In this document: positions 17,783-25,916 of the stretch, piece after piece
Layout of the letters: every line of letters starts with the position of its first letter
How positions within the stretch are numbered: position 1 is the stretch's first letter
Origin: Nonomuraea endophytica
GTDB taxonomy: Bacteria; Actinomycetota; Actinomycetes; Streptosporangiales; Streptosporangiaceae
Assembly: GCF_014203235.1 (NCBI RefSeq)
Contig: NZ_JACHIN010000005.1
Coordinates: forward strand, 372,001 to 436,000
Direction: 5' to 3'
DNA length: 64,000 nucleotides
Made by a program: the position numbers and the translations under genes
Notes under the pieces: generated by a model
The model's database searches: none
Seen by the model: only the letters and a program-made list of their open reading frames with translations
Told to the model about the DNA's origin: nothing

Positions 17783-18088
17783 TCACATGTGCCGTGAGAC
17801 TTCGTCCACCGCGGCAAGCCCCTTGACCGCCGCGGCGATCGGGGCGAGGTCCGCCGGATCATCCAGAACCAGGTGAAGCATCACCATGAGACCCCCGGAT
17901 GTCGGCCACGGCCCCCGGGGCGGGGGCAGCGGCGCGACCGCGCGCTCCACCTCGCCGGTCCGCGAGCTCATGCCGCCCGGATCATCGGTGCGCGCGGCCG
18001 CCTCGCCCCGCGTCGTCACATCCGCCGCGGCCACACCACCGGTCAGCAGCGCGGCCGTCAACACGACGGACACCCACCTGCGCCTCAT
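17783..18088 (-). CDS. Small secreted protein (hypothetical)
   Basis: A 101-residue product with a credible signal peptide (MRRRWVSVVLTAALLTGGVAAA) and a short proline-rich and acidic mature part. I do not recognise a family. The start codon is preceded only by a weak GGGA. It is squeezed between the ECF sigma gene and the RmlD-like gene on the same strand, 21 and 9 bases away, which supports a real gene. An opposing open frame at 17886-18380 is judged to be a shadow. Confidence 0.55.
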   Translation of the reverse strand: MRRRWVSVVLTAALLTGGVAAADVTTRGEAAARTDDPGGMSSRTGEVERAVAPLPPPRGPWPTSGGLMVMLHLVLDDPADLAPIAAAVKGLAAVDEVSRHM

Positions 18089-18109
18089 GATCCCGATTAT
18101 GGATGATCC

Positions 18110-18982
18110 CTATGCCTTCGGCGCCACGCCGGCGAGCTTGGCGGGGTTCATCATCCACAGGATCTGGTCGATGCCGTCCGGTGAGGCGTTGATCGTGAGG
18201 ACCGTGAAGACCTGGCCGTCGCGGATCAGCAGGGCCGAGGTCTGGCCGTTCGTGTTCGCCCATGCCACCTCCACCCCCACCCAGAAGTGGCCGGCGAACG
18301 CCTTGACGTACTTCGCCACCCGCACCGAGCCCGCCACCGGAAACCGGGACGCGCGCACGGCCCCGCCCCCGTCGGAGTAGCTGATCGCATCGGCCGCCAG
18401 CAGCTCTTCCAGCGCCTCCAGTTCCCCGGAGCGGGCGGCGGTGACGAAGGCCGCCAGCAGTCTGCGCTGTTCGGCGCCGGTGACGGCGGCCCGCCGCTCG
18501 GCCCGCAGGTGTTTTCTGGCCCGGCTGACGTGCTGGCGGACCGCCGGTTCGCTGACCTCGATGATCTCGGCTATCTGCCGGTACGGGTAGTCGAACGCCT
18601 CGCGCAGCACATAGGCGGCGCGTTCGAGCGGCGAGAGCCGTTCCAGAAGCAACAGGACCGCGAACTCCAGAGCCTCGCCCCGCTCCGCGCCCAGGTAGGG
18701 GTCGGCGGTGGTGTCGACGGGTTCGGGCAGCCAGGGGCCGAGGTAAGTCTCGCGGCGTACGCGGGCCGACTGGGAGGCGTTGATCGCCAGCCTCGTGGTG
18801 ATCGTCGCCAGGAACCCGGTGGGGCTCTCCACCGTCGTGCGGTCGTAGGCCTGCCAGCGCAGCCAGACGTCCTGCACCAGGTCCTCCGCCTCGGTGACGC
18901 TGGACAGCATCCGGTAGGCGATCCCGAAAAGGCGCGACCGCACGCCCTCGAAGACCGCCACGGCTTCGTCGAGATCCTCCAC
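18110..18982 (-). CDS. ECF41-type RNA polymerase sigma factor
   Basis: A 290-residue sigma factor. Region 2 (FGIAYRMLSSVTEAEDLVQDVWLRW) and region 4 (ERAAYVLREAFDYPYRQIAEII ... VRQHVSRARKHL) are followed by a SnoaL-like C-terminal domain. The linker motif GPWLPEPV and the C-terminal YSDGGGAVRA are hallmarks of ECF41, whose C-terminal domain regulates the sigma factor in cis in place of an anti-sigma protein. The GTG at 18982 (VEDLDEAV) is preferred; the open frame runs to 19084 but its extension is Arg-rich and unlike the family. ECF41 genes usually sit beside a carboxymuconolactone decarboxylase-like gene, which is absent here. Confidence 0.88.
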   Translation of the reverse strand: MEDLDEAVAVFEGVRSRLFGIAYRMLSSVTEAEDLVQDVWLRWQAYDRTTVESPTGFLATITTRLAINASQSARVRRETYLGPWLPEPVDTTADPYLGAERGEALEFAVLLLLERLSPLERAAYVLREAFDYPYRQIAEIIEVSEPAVRQHVSRARKHLRAERRAAVTGAEQRRLLAAFVTAARSGELEALEELLAADAISYSDGGGAVRASRFPVAGSVRVAKYVKAFAGHFWVGVEVAWANTNGQTSALLIRDGQVFTVLTINASPDGIDQILWMMNPAKLAGVAPKA

Positions 18983-19150
18983 TTTTCGCCCCCTGCCTTG
19001 GCACCGGTGCCGGTGGCCCCGCCGCAGGCTAACACTCCCCCAGCGACGGCCGAGTGTGACCGCTCTCACCAGTGTCGACGTCACAAATCACGCCACCGTC
19101 AAGTCATTAGATTAGGAACTGTTCTTCGCAGATGCGGTTAAAGGAGCGCC

Positions 19151-20881
19151 ATGTACTCGCCAGAGAACCGGATCGCCACCTCAGTCCTGGTCATCGGCAC
19201 GGGAGGGGCCGGATTGCGGGCCGCGATCGAGCTCGCCGAGCGCGGCGTCAGCGTGGTGGCGGTGGGCAAACGGCCGAAGGCGGACGCGCACACCTCGCTC
19301 GCGGCCGGCGGCATCAACGCGGCGCTGGCCACGATGGACCCCGAGGACAGCTGGCAGCAGCACGCCGCCGACACCCTCAAGGAGAGTTATCTCCTCGCCA
19401 ACCCGCACACCGTTCAGATCGTCACCGAAGGGGCCGCGCGGGGCATCGAAGATCTTCAGCGGTACGGCATGCCATTCGCCCGTGAGCAGGACGGCCGGAT
19501 CTCGCAGCGGTTCTTCGGCGCCCACACCTTCCGGCGCACCGCCTACGCCGGCGACTACACCGGGCTGGAGATCCAGCGCACGTTGATCAACCGGGCGGCC
19601 CAGCTCGACATCCCCATTCTCGACACCGCCTACATCACCAAAATCCTGGTAAAGGACAACGCCGTCTTCGGCGCGTACGGCTTCGACCTGAACGACGGCC
19701 GCCGCTACGTCATCCACGCCGACGCGGTCATCCTGGCGGCCGGCGGCCACACCCGCATCTGGCGGCGCACCTCCTCGCGCCGCGACGAGAACACCGGCGA
19801 CTCCTTCCGCCTGGCCAGCCTCGCCGGGTGCCGGATCCGCGATCCCGAACTGGTGCAGTTCCACCCGTCCGGGCTCATCGCCCCCGAGAACGCCGCCGGC
19901 ACGCTCGTCTCCGAAGCCGCCCGCGGCGAAGGCGGCATCCTGCGCAACCAGCTCGGTGAGCGCTTCATGTCACACTACGACCCGGAGCGCATGGAACTGT
20001 CGACACGTGACCGGATCGCGCTGGCCGCGTACACCGAGATCAAGGAAGGACGCGGCACGCCGGACGGCGGCGTCTGGCTCGACGTGTCGCACCTCCCCCG
20101 ACAGACGATCATGGAACGGCTGCCGCGCGTCTACCAGACGCTCATGGAACTGCAGATGCTCGACATCACCACGGATCCGATCGAGATCGCGCCCACCGCG
20201 CACTACTCGATGGGCGGCGTCTGGGTGCGGCCCGAGGACCACGGCACCGGGGTCGACGGCCTGTACGCGATCGGCGAGGCAGCCAGCGGGCTGCACGGCG
20301 CCAACCGCCTGGGCGGCAACTCGCTCATCGAGCTGCTCGTCTTCGGCCGCATCGTCGGCCAGGAGGCGGCCGCGTACTCAGCCGGTCTGGACGCCCAGCG
20401 CCGTTCGGCCGAGGCGCTCGACGAAGCGCGGGCCGAGGTGGACGAACTCCTCGCCGCCGACGGACCCGAGAACGTGCGGGCCCTGCAGCGCGCCCTGCGC
20501 AACATCATGACCGAGCACGCCGGCGTGGTCCGCGACGAGGCCGGGCTGCTGAAGGGCCTGGCCGAACTCGCCACGCTGGAGGCGCGCATCGGCCAGGTCG
20601 GCGTGCACCCGGACATCGCCGGCTTCCAGGATCTGGCCCACGCCTTCGACCTGAAGTCCGCGGCCCTGTCCGCCCGCGCGACGATGGAGACCGCGCTCGA
20701 ACGCCGCGAGACCCGCGGCTGCCACAACCGCTCCGACTACCCCGAGCTCGACCCCGCCCTGCAGGTCAATCTCGTGTGGTCCGGCCCTGGATCAGTGGAA
20801 AGGGAGACCATCCCGGCGATTCCCACCGAGATCGCCGGGCTCATGCGCGAGGTCTCCAGCGAGGGCAAGCTCGTCGAATAG
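19151..20881 (+). CDS. SdhA/FrdA-like FAD-binding flavoprotein, stand-alone
   Basis: A 576-residue flavoprotein. The FAD motif VIGTGGAGLRAA (about residues 15-26) is followed by AHTSLAAGGINAAL, whose His matches the covalent-FAD histidine of succinate dehydrogenase. QFHPSGL, the STRDRIA arginine, AHYSMGG and HGANRLGGNSL supply the dicarboxylate-binding and proton-transfer residues, so it should be catalytically intact. It could act as succinate dehydrogenase/fumarate reductase or L-aspartate oxidase. No iron-sulfur or membrane-anchor subunit gene is adjacent, unlike normal sdh operons. AAGGAGCG precedes the ATG. It is divergent from the ECF41 sigma gene. Confidence 0.85.
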   Translation: MYSPENRIATSVLVIGTGGAGLRAAIELAERGVSVVAVGKRPKADAHTSLAAGGINAALATMDPEDSWQQHAADTLKESYLLANPHTVQIVTEGAARGIEDLQRYGMPFAREQDGRISQRFFGAHTFRRTAYAGDYTGLEIQRTLINRAAQLDIPILDTAYITKILVKDNAVFGAYGFDLNDGRRYVIHADAVILAAGGHTRIWRRTSSRRDENTGDSFRLASLAGCRIRDPELVQFHPSGLIAPENAAGTLVSEAARGEGGILRNQLGERFMSHYDPERMELSTRDRIALAAYTEIKEGRGTPDGGVWLDVSHLPRQTIMERLPRVYQTLMELQMLDITTDPIEIAPTAHYSMGGVWVRPEDHGTGVDGLYAIGEAASGLHGANRLGGNSLIELLVFGRIVGQEAAAYSAGLDAQRRSAEALDEARAEVDELLAADGPENVRALQRALRNIMTEHAGVVRDEAGLLKGLAELATLEARIGQVGVHPDIAGFQDLAHAFDLKSAALSARATMETALERRETRGCHNRSDYPELDPALQVNLVWSGPGSVERETIPAIPTEIAGLMREVSSEGKLVE

Positions 20882-20910
20882 AACAAGTTTCTTCGCCGCG
20901 GCTGTCACAA

Positions 20911-20964
20911 CGCCGGAGGCTGCCCGGTCTTAGCTGGCGACCGGGGCAACGGGCGCCTCCGGCG
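20911..20964 (+). promoter_or_regulatory. Two-tier stem-loop in the leader of the SDR gene
   Basis: The outer stem CGCCGGAGGC (20911-20920) pairs perfectly with GCCTCCGGCG (20955-20964). Inside it TGCCCGGTC (20921-20929) pairs with GACCGGGGCA (20939-20948) with one bulge. The structure ends 16 bases before the SDR start codon and 29 bases after the upstream stop. It may terminate the flavoprotein transcript or gate translation of the SDR; the sequence does not decide. Confidence 0.45.
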
Positions 20965-20980
20965 TACAGGAAGGCGTGCC

Positions 20981-21541
20981 ATGAAGATCGTGGTGATCGG
21001 CGGGACCGGGCTCATCGGGTCCGAGGTCGTGACGAAGCTGACGGAGCACGGCCACGAGGCGGTGGCGGCGTCGCCGAACACCGGGGTCAACACGCTCACC
21101 GGGGAAGGGCTGGCCGAGGTGCTGGCCGGTGCGCAGGTGGTGGTCGACGTGTCGAACTCGCCGTCGTTCGAGCGGGCCGCGGTGATGGAGTTCTTCGAGT
21201 TCGCCCGCAGCATCGCCGACGCCGCCACGGTGGACGGAACCGTGCACGTGGCGCCGGTACGGTTCCAGCCGATCGCCGGCGACGAGGTGGCCCAGGCGGT
21301 GAGCCGGGCGACGGCCGGGACGCCGTTGAACGGCCGGGTGAAGGTGGCCGGGCCCGAACAGTCCCCGATGGATGAGTTCTTCCGCGAGGCCTTGACCGCC
21401 TGGGGCGACTCACGCGAAGTCGTCACCGACCCGCAGGCGCAGTACTTCGGCAGCGTGCCCGGCGAGCGCACGCTCGTCCCCGGCGACGGCGCCACCCTCG
21501 GCCGGATCCGCTACCGCGACTGGCTCGCGGCCCAGGGCTAG
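20981..21541 (+). CDS. NAD(P)-binding SDR/NmrA-like protein with internal deletion
   Basis: A 186-residue protein starting with a perfect Rossmann motif (VVIGGTGLIGSEV), behind AGGAAGG. It matches the common family with ASPNTGVNTLTGEG and VVVDVSNSPSFE, then jumps from VMEFFE directly to FARSIADAAT. From my knowledge of the family, members are about 250 residues and carry roughly 60 residues here that hold the central strands and catalytic region. The C-terminal part (VKVAGPEQ, DPQAQYFG) is intact and in frame. The likely cause is recombination between two TTCTTCGAG-type coding repeats; one remains at 21191-21199. It may still bind cofactor but is probably inactive. Confidence 0.75.
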   Translation: MKIVVIGGTGLIGSEVVTKLTEHGHEAVAASPNTGVNTLTGEGLAEVLAGAQVVVDVSNSPSFERAAVMEFFEFARSIADAATVDGTVHVAPVRFQPIAGDEVAQAVSRATAGTPLNGRVKVAGPEQSPMDEFFREALTAWGDSREVVTDPQAQYFGSVPGERTLVPGDGATLGRIRYRDWLAAQG

Positions 21542-21549
21542 GAGACGAC

Positions 21550-21768
21550 ATGCGCGGCGAGGACGAGTTCTTGCACGAACTTGAGAGCGAGGTCGAGGTC
21601 GAACTGACCGCGACCGTGGCCAGCCGTCCGGAGGAGGAGTACGCGCTGCCGATCACCGAGTGGCTGTTCGACCCCACGGACGTCGAGCGTGAGCAGATCG
21701 GGCTGCGCGGCGTGCTCGACGCGATCGACGTGCTGGAGCACGAGGAACGGCCGGACGGCATCGCCTGA
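21550..21768 (+). CDS. Small acidic protein (hypothetical)
   Basis: A 72-residue, strongly acidic protein (LHELESEVEVEL near the start, VLEHEERPDG near the end) with no signal peptide or membrane segment. AGGAG precedes the ATG, and the gene starts eight bases after the SDR stop, so the two are almost certainly co-transcribed. I do not recognise the family. Its codon use agrees with the neighbours. Confidence 0.65.
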   Translation: MRGEDEFLHELESEVEVELTATVASRPEEEYALPITEWLFDPTDVEREQIGLRGVLDAIDVLEHEERPDGIA

Positions 21769-21935
21769 CACCCCGCGACCCCGTCCTTCCTCAGCGTTGC
21801 CGGTTCTTTACTCCCCCGGACCGCATTGCCCTGGACGTCCCAGGCAAGATCACCTCATGCCCCCGATGTGGGCGGCCAGGGATGTGATCGCTGGATTCGC
21901 CGGCAGGTCAGGCGGGCGACGAGGTGAGGGACATC

Positions 21936-22145
21936 ATGCGGCTGAGCGCGCGTAACAGGATTCCGGCCCGGGTGACGGCGATCACCAAGGGCGAGGCGAC
22001 GGCGAACGTGGAGCTGGACGCCGGTGGTGTGCGGTTGATGGCGTCGATCACGGTGGAGGCGGTCGAGGAGCTCGGGTTGCGGCCGGGGAGTGAGCTGGCC
22101 GCGGTGATCAAGGCGTCGGATGTGATGCTGGCCGTGGAGGACTGA
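21936..22145 (+). CDS. Mop/TOBE-domain molybdopterin-binding protein
   Basis: A 69-residue single TOBE (Mop) domain: LSARNRIPARVTAITKGEA, VELDAGGVRLMASIT and LGLRPGSELAAVIKASDVML. Free-standing Mop proteins (molbindins) bind molybdate or tungstate as oligomers and buffer intracellular oxyanions. ATG 21936 is chosen over GTG 21924 because GAGGTGAGGG then serves as the ribosome-binding region and the protein begins like its family. No modABC transporter is adjacent. It is monocistronic, with 155 bases upstream. Confidence 0.85.
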   Translation: MRLSARNRIPARVTAITKGEATANVELDAGGVRLMASITVEAVEELGLRPGSELAAVIKASDVMLAVED

Positions 22146-22564
22146 GCGGGTCCCGGCGTCGCGCCCCCGTCCGCCCCGCCCAGCCACACGCCCACCTGAC
22201 CAGCGCCCGCCTTGGCGAGGACCGCCCGGCGGATGGTGACCGACTCTGGCTCGCCCCAGTAGGCACTGGCGCGGTGGTCCTGCGGACGACATGTGGCGTG
22301 CCCTGCTCCCTTGGCACTCCACTTCCCAACTGAGTCTGGGTGCACGCCGTCGATTTCCTGGCCACGCGTGGGCGCGAGCGCTCGGTCGGGGCTTGGGGCG
22401 GCGCCCCAAAGGGGCACTGCCTGAGCCAAAGCGCGAAGCGCCCCGCGCGAAGACCGTACTCGTGGGCAATACCGCTAATCGCCGGAATTACCAGCCTGGG
22501 GCCCCTATCGTTCGTATCACTGTGGAGTCAACTCGCCACAGAATGTCACAACCAGGTAGGAGTG
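22146..22564. other. 419-bp intergenic stretch with no gene
   Basis: No frame here has a convincing start, ribosome-binding site and family-like sequence. It holds a small hairpin TTGGGGC-GGC-GCCCCAA (22393-22409), possibly a terminator, and an imperfect inverted repeat TGTGG ... CCACA (22521-22540) shortly before the DUF485 gene. The second half presumably carries the promoter of the symporter operon; no consensus -10/-35 is clear. Confidence 0.5.
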
Positions 22565-23017
22565 ATGGTGGGGGAGGCGCGGCATCGCAGCGCCGGGGCT
22601 CCGCGGGGGTGGTACGCGGGCCTGGCGCAAGACCGGAGGTTCCGGTTACTACGGACGAGGTTCTATCGGCTGGCCATCGGGATCGTCGCCTCGTTCCTGG
22701 GCTGGTACTTCCTCTACATCTGGCTGTCGGCCTTCGCCCGGGAGTTCATGGCCCGGCCCGTCGTCGGCAACATCAACGTGGCCCTGCTGCTGGGCGTGTT
22801 GCAGTTCGTGTCCACGTTCGCCCTTGCCTGGCGCTACTCGCGCTATGCGCGCCGCATGCTCGATCCTCTGTCCGAGCAGCTTCGGGAAGAGGCGGCCGCC
22901 ATGGAGGCGGAGCGCGAGCACGCCGAACGGCTGGCGGCCGAGCGGCAGCGGATCGAGAGCTGGGCGCCGCCTCGTCGTAACGCCGCTCATCGCAGGACCC
23001 GGGAAGGTCGCTCTTGA
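22565..23017 (+). CDS. DUF485 membrane protein, partner of the acetate-type symporter
   Basis: A 150-residue protein with two central membrane segments (LAIGIVASFLGWYFLYIWL and NVALLLGVLQFVSTFALAW) and a charged, coiled C-terminus rich in Glu and Arg. It matches the DUF485 (YjcH) family, whose genes typically precede an ActP-type cation/acetate symporter, as here. ATG 22565 follows GTAGGAG closely; GTG 22568 is an alternative three bases on. The stop overlaps the symporter start (TGATG). An upstream in-frame extension lacks family sequence. Confidence 0.82.
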   Translation: MVGEARHRSAGAPRGWYAGLAQDRRFRLLRTRFYRLAIGIVASFLGWYFLYIWLSAFAREFMARPVVGNINVALLLGVLQFVSTFALAWRYSRYARRMLDPLSEQLREEAAAMEAEREHAERLAAERQRIESWAPPRRNAAHRRTREGRS

Positions 23018-24738
23018 TGGGGCCGGCGCTGACGTTCACGCTGTTCATCCTGTTCATCGCCATCACGTTGGTCATCACGTTCTGGGCCAGGGCCAACACC
23101 CGCGGCACCGACGACTACTACGCCGGGGGCAGGGCCTTCTCCGGCGCCCAGAACGGGCTCGCGCTCGCCGGTGACTACATGTCGGCGGCCTCCTTCCTCG
23201 GCATCGCGGGCATCATCGCGTTGTCGGGCTACGACGGGTTTCTGTACTCGATCGGCTTTCTTGTCGCCTGGCTGCTCACGCTCCTGCTGGTGGAGCTGAT
23301 GCGCAACGCGGGGCGCTTCACCATGGCCGACGTCCTGTCCTATCGGGTACGGCGCCAGCCCCGCGTGCGAACGGCGGCCGTGGCGTCGACCGTCACCGTG
23401 TCCGTCTTCTACCTGCTCGCGCAGATGGTCGGCGCGGGCGCGCTGGTGTCCCTGCTGCTCGGCGTCTCCACGGACACGGCGAAGATCGTGACGATCGTCG
23501 CGGTCGGCGCGATGATGATCGTCTACGTCATGTTCGGCGGCATGAAGGCCACCACGTGGGTGCAGATCATCAAGGCGGTGCTGCTCATGGGCGGCACCAC
23601 CGTGCTGACGGTCATGGTCCTGAGCCGGTTCGGCTTCAACCTCAGCGACATGCTCGGCGCCGCCGCCCGCAACAGCGGCCATGCCGGGTTCCTGCAGCCC
23701 GGCGGCCGGTTCGGCAAGGAGGTGGCCGGCGATCCGCTGCGGACTCTGGTCAACAAGCTCGACTTCATCAGCCTGGCGCTCGCGCTGGTGCTGGGCACCG
23801 CCGGGCTCCCGCACATCGTCAGCCGCTTCTTCACGGTGCCGGACGCGCGGGCGGCGCGTACCTCGGTGAACTGGGCCATCGGCCTGGTCGGCGTCTTCTA
23901 CCTGATGACGCTGGCGCTGGGGTTCGGCGCGACGGCGCTGGTGGGGCAGGACGCGATCGCCGCCCAGGACCCGGCGGGCAACGCCGCCGCGCTGCAGCTC
24001 GCGCGGGCGCTGGGCGGTGACGTGCTGCTGGCGTTCATCGGCGCGGTGGCCTTCGCGACGATCCTGGCGGTGGTGTCGGGGCTGGTGCTGGCCTCCTCGA
24101 CCTCGCTGGCGCACGACTACTTCGGGCACGTGCTGATGTTCGGCCGGCCGAGGGAGTCGCAGGAGGTGGCGGTGGCCCGGTTCTCCTCGTGTGTGATCGG
24201 GCTGCTGGCGATCGGGCTGGCGGTGATCGCCCGGCACCAGAACGTGGCGTTCCTGGTGGCGCTGGCGTTCGCGATGGCCGCTTCGGCGAACCTGCCCGCG
24301 ATCGTGCTGTCGCTGTTCTGGCGGCGGTTCAACTCCAGCGGGGTGGTGGCCGGGATCTACGGCGGGCTCGGGGCGTCGGTGCTCCTGGTGGTGTTGTCGC
24401 CGGTGGTCTCCGGCAAGGTGGACCCGGTGTCGGGACGGTCGCTGTCGCTGCTGCCGGCCGGGGTGAACTTCCACGTGTTCCCGCTGGAGAACCCGGGGCT
24501 GGTGTCGATCCCGTTCGGGTTCCTGTGCGCGGTGCTGGGGACGTTGCTCAGCGACGAGAAGGTGGATCCGGAGCGCTACCAGGAGCTGTCGGTACGCTCG
24601 CTGACCGGCACCGGCTCCCACCGCGCCCCCGCCCGGCGCAGCCGCAGGCGGCGCAGGGACGGCGGCAAGAAGACGGCCACGGGGCTCCGCCACCCCGAAG
24701 GCACACAGACCGACACTCCGCAGGGGGACTCACCGTAA
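23017..24738 (+). CDS. Cation/solute symporter of the ActP (SSS) family
   Basis: A 573-residue integral membrane protein with about 13 hydrophobic segments and the sodium:solute symporter signatures DDYYAGGRAFSGAQNG, AGDYMSAASFLG and GLPHIVSRFFTVPDARAAR. With DUF485 upstream it most resembles acetate permease ActP and relatives that take up acetate or short organic acids using a cation gradient. The C-terminal 50 residues are basic (ARRSRRRRRDGGKK) and probably cytoplasmic. ATG 23017 overlaps the previous stop; TTG 23014 is possible. The exact substrate is not readable. Confidence 0.88.
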   Translation: MGPALTFTLFILFIAITLVITFWARANTRGTDDYYAGGRAFSGAQNGLALAGDYMSAASFLGIAGIIALSGYDGFLYSIGFLVAWLLTLLLVELMRNAGRFTMADVLSYRVRRQPRVRTAAVASTVTVSVFYLLAQMVGAGALVSLLLGVSTDTAKIVTIVAVGAMMIVYVMFGGMKATTWVQIIKAVLLMGGTTVLTVMVLSRFGFNLSDMLGAAARNSGHAGFLQPGGRFGKEVAGDPLRTLVNKLDFISLALALVLGTAGLPHIVSRFFTVPDARAARTSVNWAIGLVGVFYLMTLALGFGATALVGQDAIAAQDPAGNAAALQLARALGGDVLLAFIGAVAFATILAVVSGLVLASSTSLAHDYFGHVLMFGRPRESQEVAVARFSSCVIGLLAIGLAVIARHQNVAFLVALAFAMAASANLPAIVLSLFWRRFNSSGVVAGIYGGLGASVLLVVLSPVVSGKVDPVSGRSLSLLPAGVNFHVFPLENPGLVSIPFGFLCAVLGTLLSDEKVDPERYQELSVRSLTGTGSHRAPARRSRRRRRDGGKKTATGLRHPEGTQTDTPQGDSP

Positions 24739-24744
24739 AGCCCG

Positions 24745-25869
24745 CTATGGCCGGTCCTTTCTCGCGCGCAGCACCACGAACTTGGGATCGCTGGCCATCA
24801 CCTCGCAGTTGCCGAAGATCCGGCGCAGCTTGACGTGGTAGCCGAGGTGCCGGTTGCCGATCACCCACAGCTCTCCCCCGGCCCGCAGCGCCCGCCGCGC
24901 CCCGGTGAACATCCGCCACGCGGTCGCGTCGCCGACGGCCTGGTGGGTGTGGAAGGGCGGATTGTTGAGCACGAGATCGACCGAGCCCGGGTCGACCCCG
25001 GTCAGGCCGTCGGCGAGCAGGAAGCGCGCGGCCCCCGGCGGGGCGTTGACCCGGGCCGACGCGATGGCCTGGTGTGACTCGTCGGCGTAGACGATCGTGG
25101 CCTCGGGGTTGTCCAGGGCGGCGGACATGCCGACGACGCCGTTGCCGCAGCCCAGGTCGGCGATGGTGACAGGCCCGGTGGTGCGGGGCAGGTGGGCCAG
25201 GAAGAAGCGGGTGCCGACGTCGAGCCGGTCGGCGCAGAAGACCCCGGCGTGGTTGACCACCGTGCGCCCCGAGGCGGGCCCGATCCCGCCCGGCAGGGCG
25301 TAGGACAGCGGCCAGGGATTCACGCCACCCGGCGAAGCGGGCGTGCTGAAGATCAGCCGGGCCTTCTGCTCGGCCAGCGACGTCCGCGTCGGCCCGATGA
25401 TGGTCTCGAACAGCCGCAGCGTCGAGGTGTGGATCTCCTTGACCATCCCGGCCCCCACCACGACCGTGCCAGGACGCAGCGACGGCGCCAGCCGGTGGAG
25501 CTGGTCCTCCAGCAGGGCCAGGCTCTTGGGCACCCGCACGAGCAGCGTGTCGGCGCGCGGCGGCGGATCGTCCCGGGTGGACAGCAGCCGGACCGCGTCG
25601 GCGTCCACGCCGTTGCGTTTGAGGTTGGCGCGGGTGGCCTCCTGGGCGAGGTGGGAGTCGGAGATCTGGGTGGGCCGGCAGGCGGCCAGCGCGGTCGCCA
25701 GGGCGCCCCACCGGTCGAAGGCGATCACGACCTGGCCGGGATCGGCCGGCTCGCCGAGGTGGCGCAGCAGGTAGGCGTCGGCGGCGTCCCACGCGCGCAG
25801 CGGGTCGCGAGGGTCCTCTGGGTGGCGGGTGAGCTCAAGCTCGCCGCGTGACGTGGTCAAACGGTTCAT
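24745..25869 (-). CDS. RlmG/RsmC-like rRNA guanine-N2 methyltransferase
   Basis: A 374-residue two-domain methyltransferase. The N-terminal half is a degenerate Rossmann domain (FDRWGALATALA, RVPKSLALLEDQL). The C-terminal half has the SAM motif IADLGCGNGVVGMSA (about residue 236) and the NNPPF amino-methylation motif (about 300). This duplicated layout is typical of RsmC and RlmG, which modify a guanine in 16S or 23S rRNA; RlmG (23S G1835-type) fits best by length and pattern. It ends convergent with the symporter, six bases apart, and its start is divergent from the oxidoreductase. Confidence 0.82.
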   Translation of the reverse strand: MNRLTTSRGELELTRHPEDPRDPLRAWDAADAYLLRHLGEPADPGQVVIAFDRWGALATALAACRPTQISDSHLAQEATRANLKRNGVDADAVRLLSTRDDPPPRADTLLVRVPKSLALLEDQLHRLAPSLRPGTVVVGAGMVKEIHTSTLRLFETIIGPTRTSLAEQKARLIFSTPASPGGVNPWPLSYALPGGIGPASGRTVVNHAGVFCADRLDVGTRFFLAHLPRTTGPVTIADLGCGNGVVGMSAALDNPEATIVYADESHQAIASARVNAPPGAARFLLADGLTGVDPGSVDLVLNNPPFHTHQAVGDATAWRMFTGARRALRAGGELWVIGNRHLGYHVKLRRIFGNCEVMASDPKFVVLRARKDRP

Positions 25870-25916
25870 CGTGCGTTTCAGGCTAGCGTGGGTGGCCGAC
25901 GAGAAGGGAGCCGCGT

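Noticed and set aside
17886..18380. A 164-codon plus-strand frame across the small secreted-protein gene and the sigma gene's 3' end
   Set aside because: It overlaps the sigma factor's SnoaL-like domain and has no family sequence.
22521..22540. TGTGG ... CCACA considered as a CRP/GlxR site before the symporter operon
   Set aside because: The arms are 10 bases apart rather than 6 and the inner positions do not match the TGTGA/TCACA consensus.
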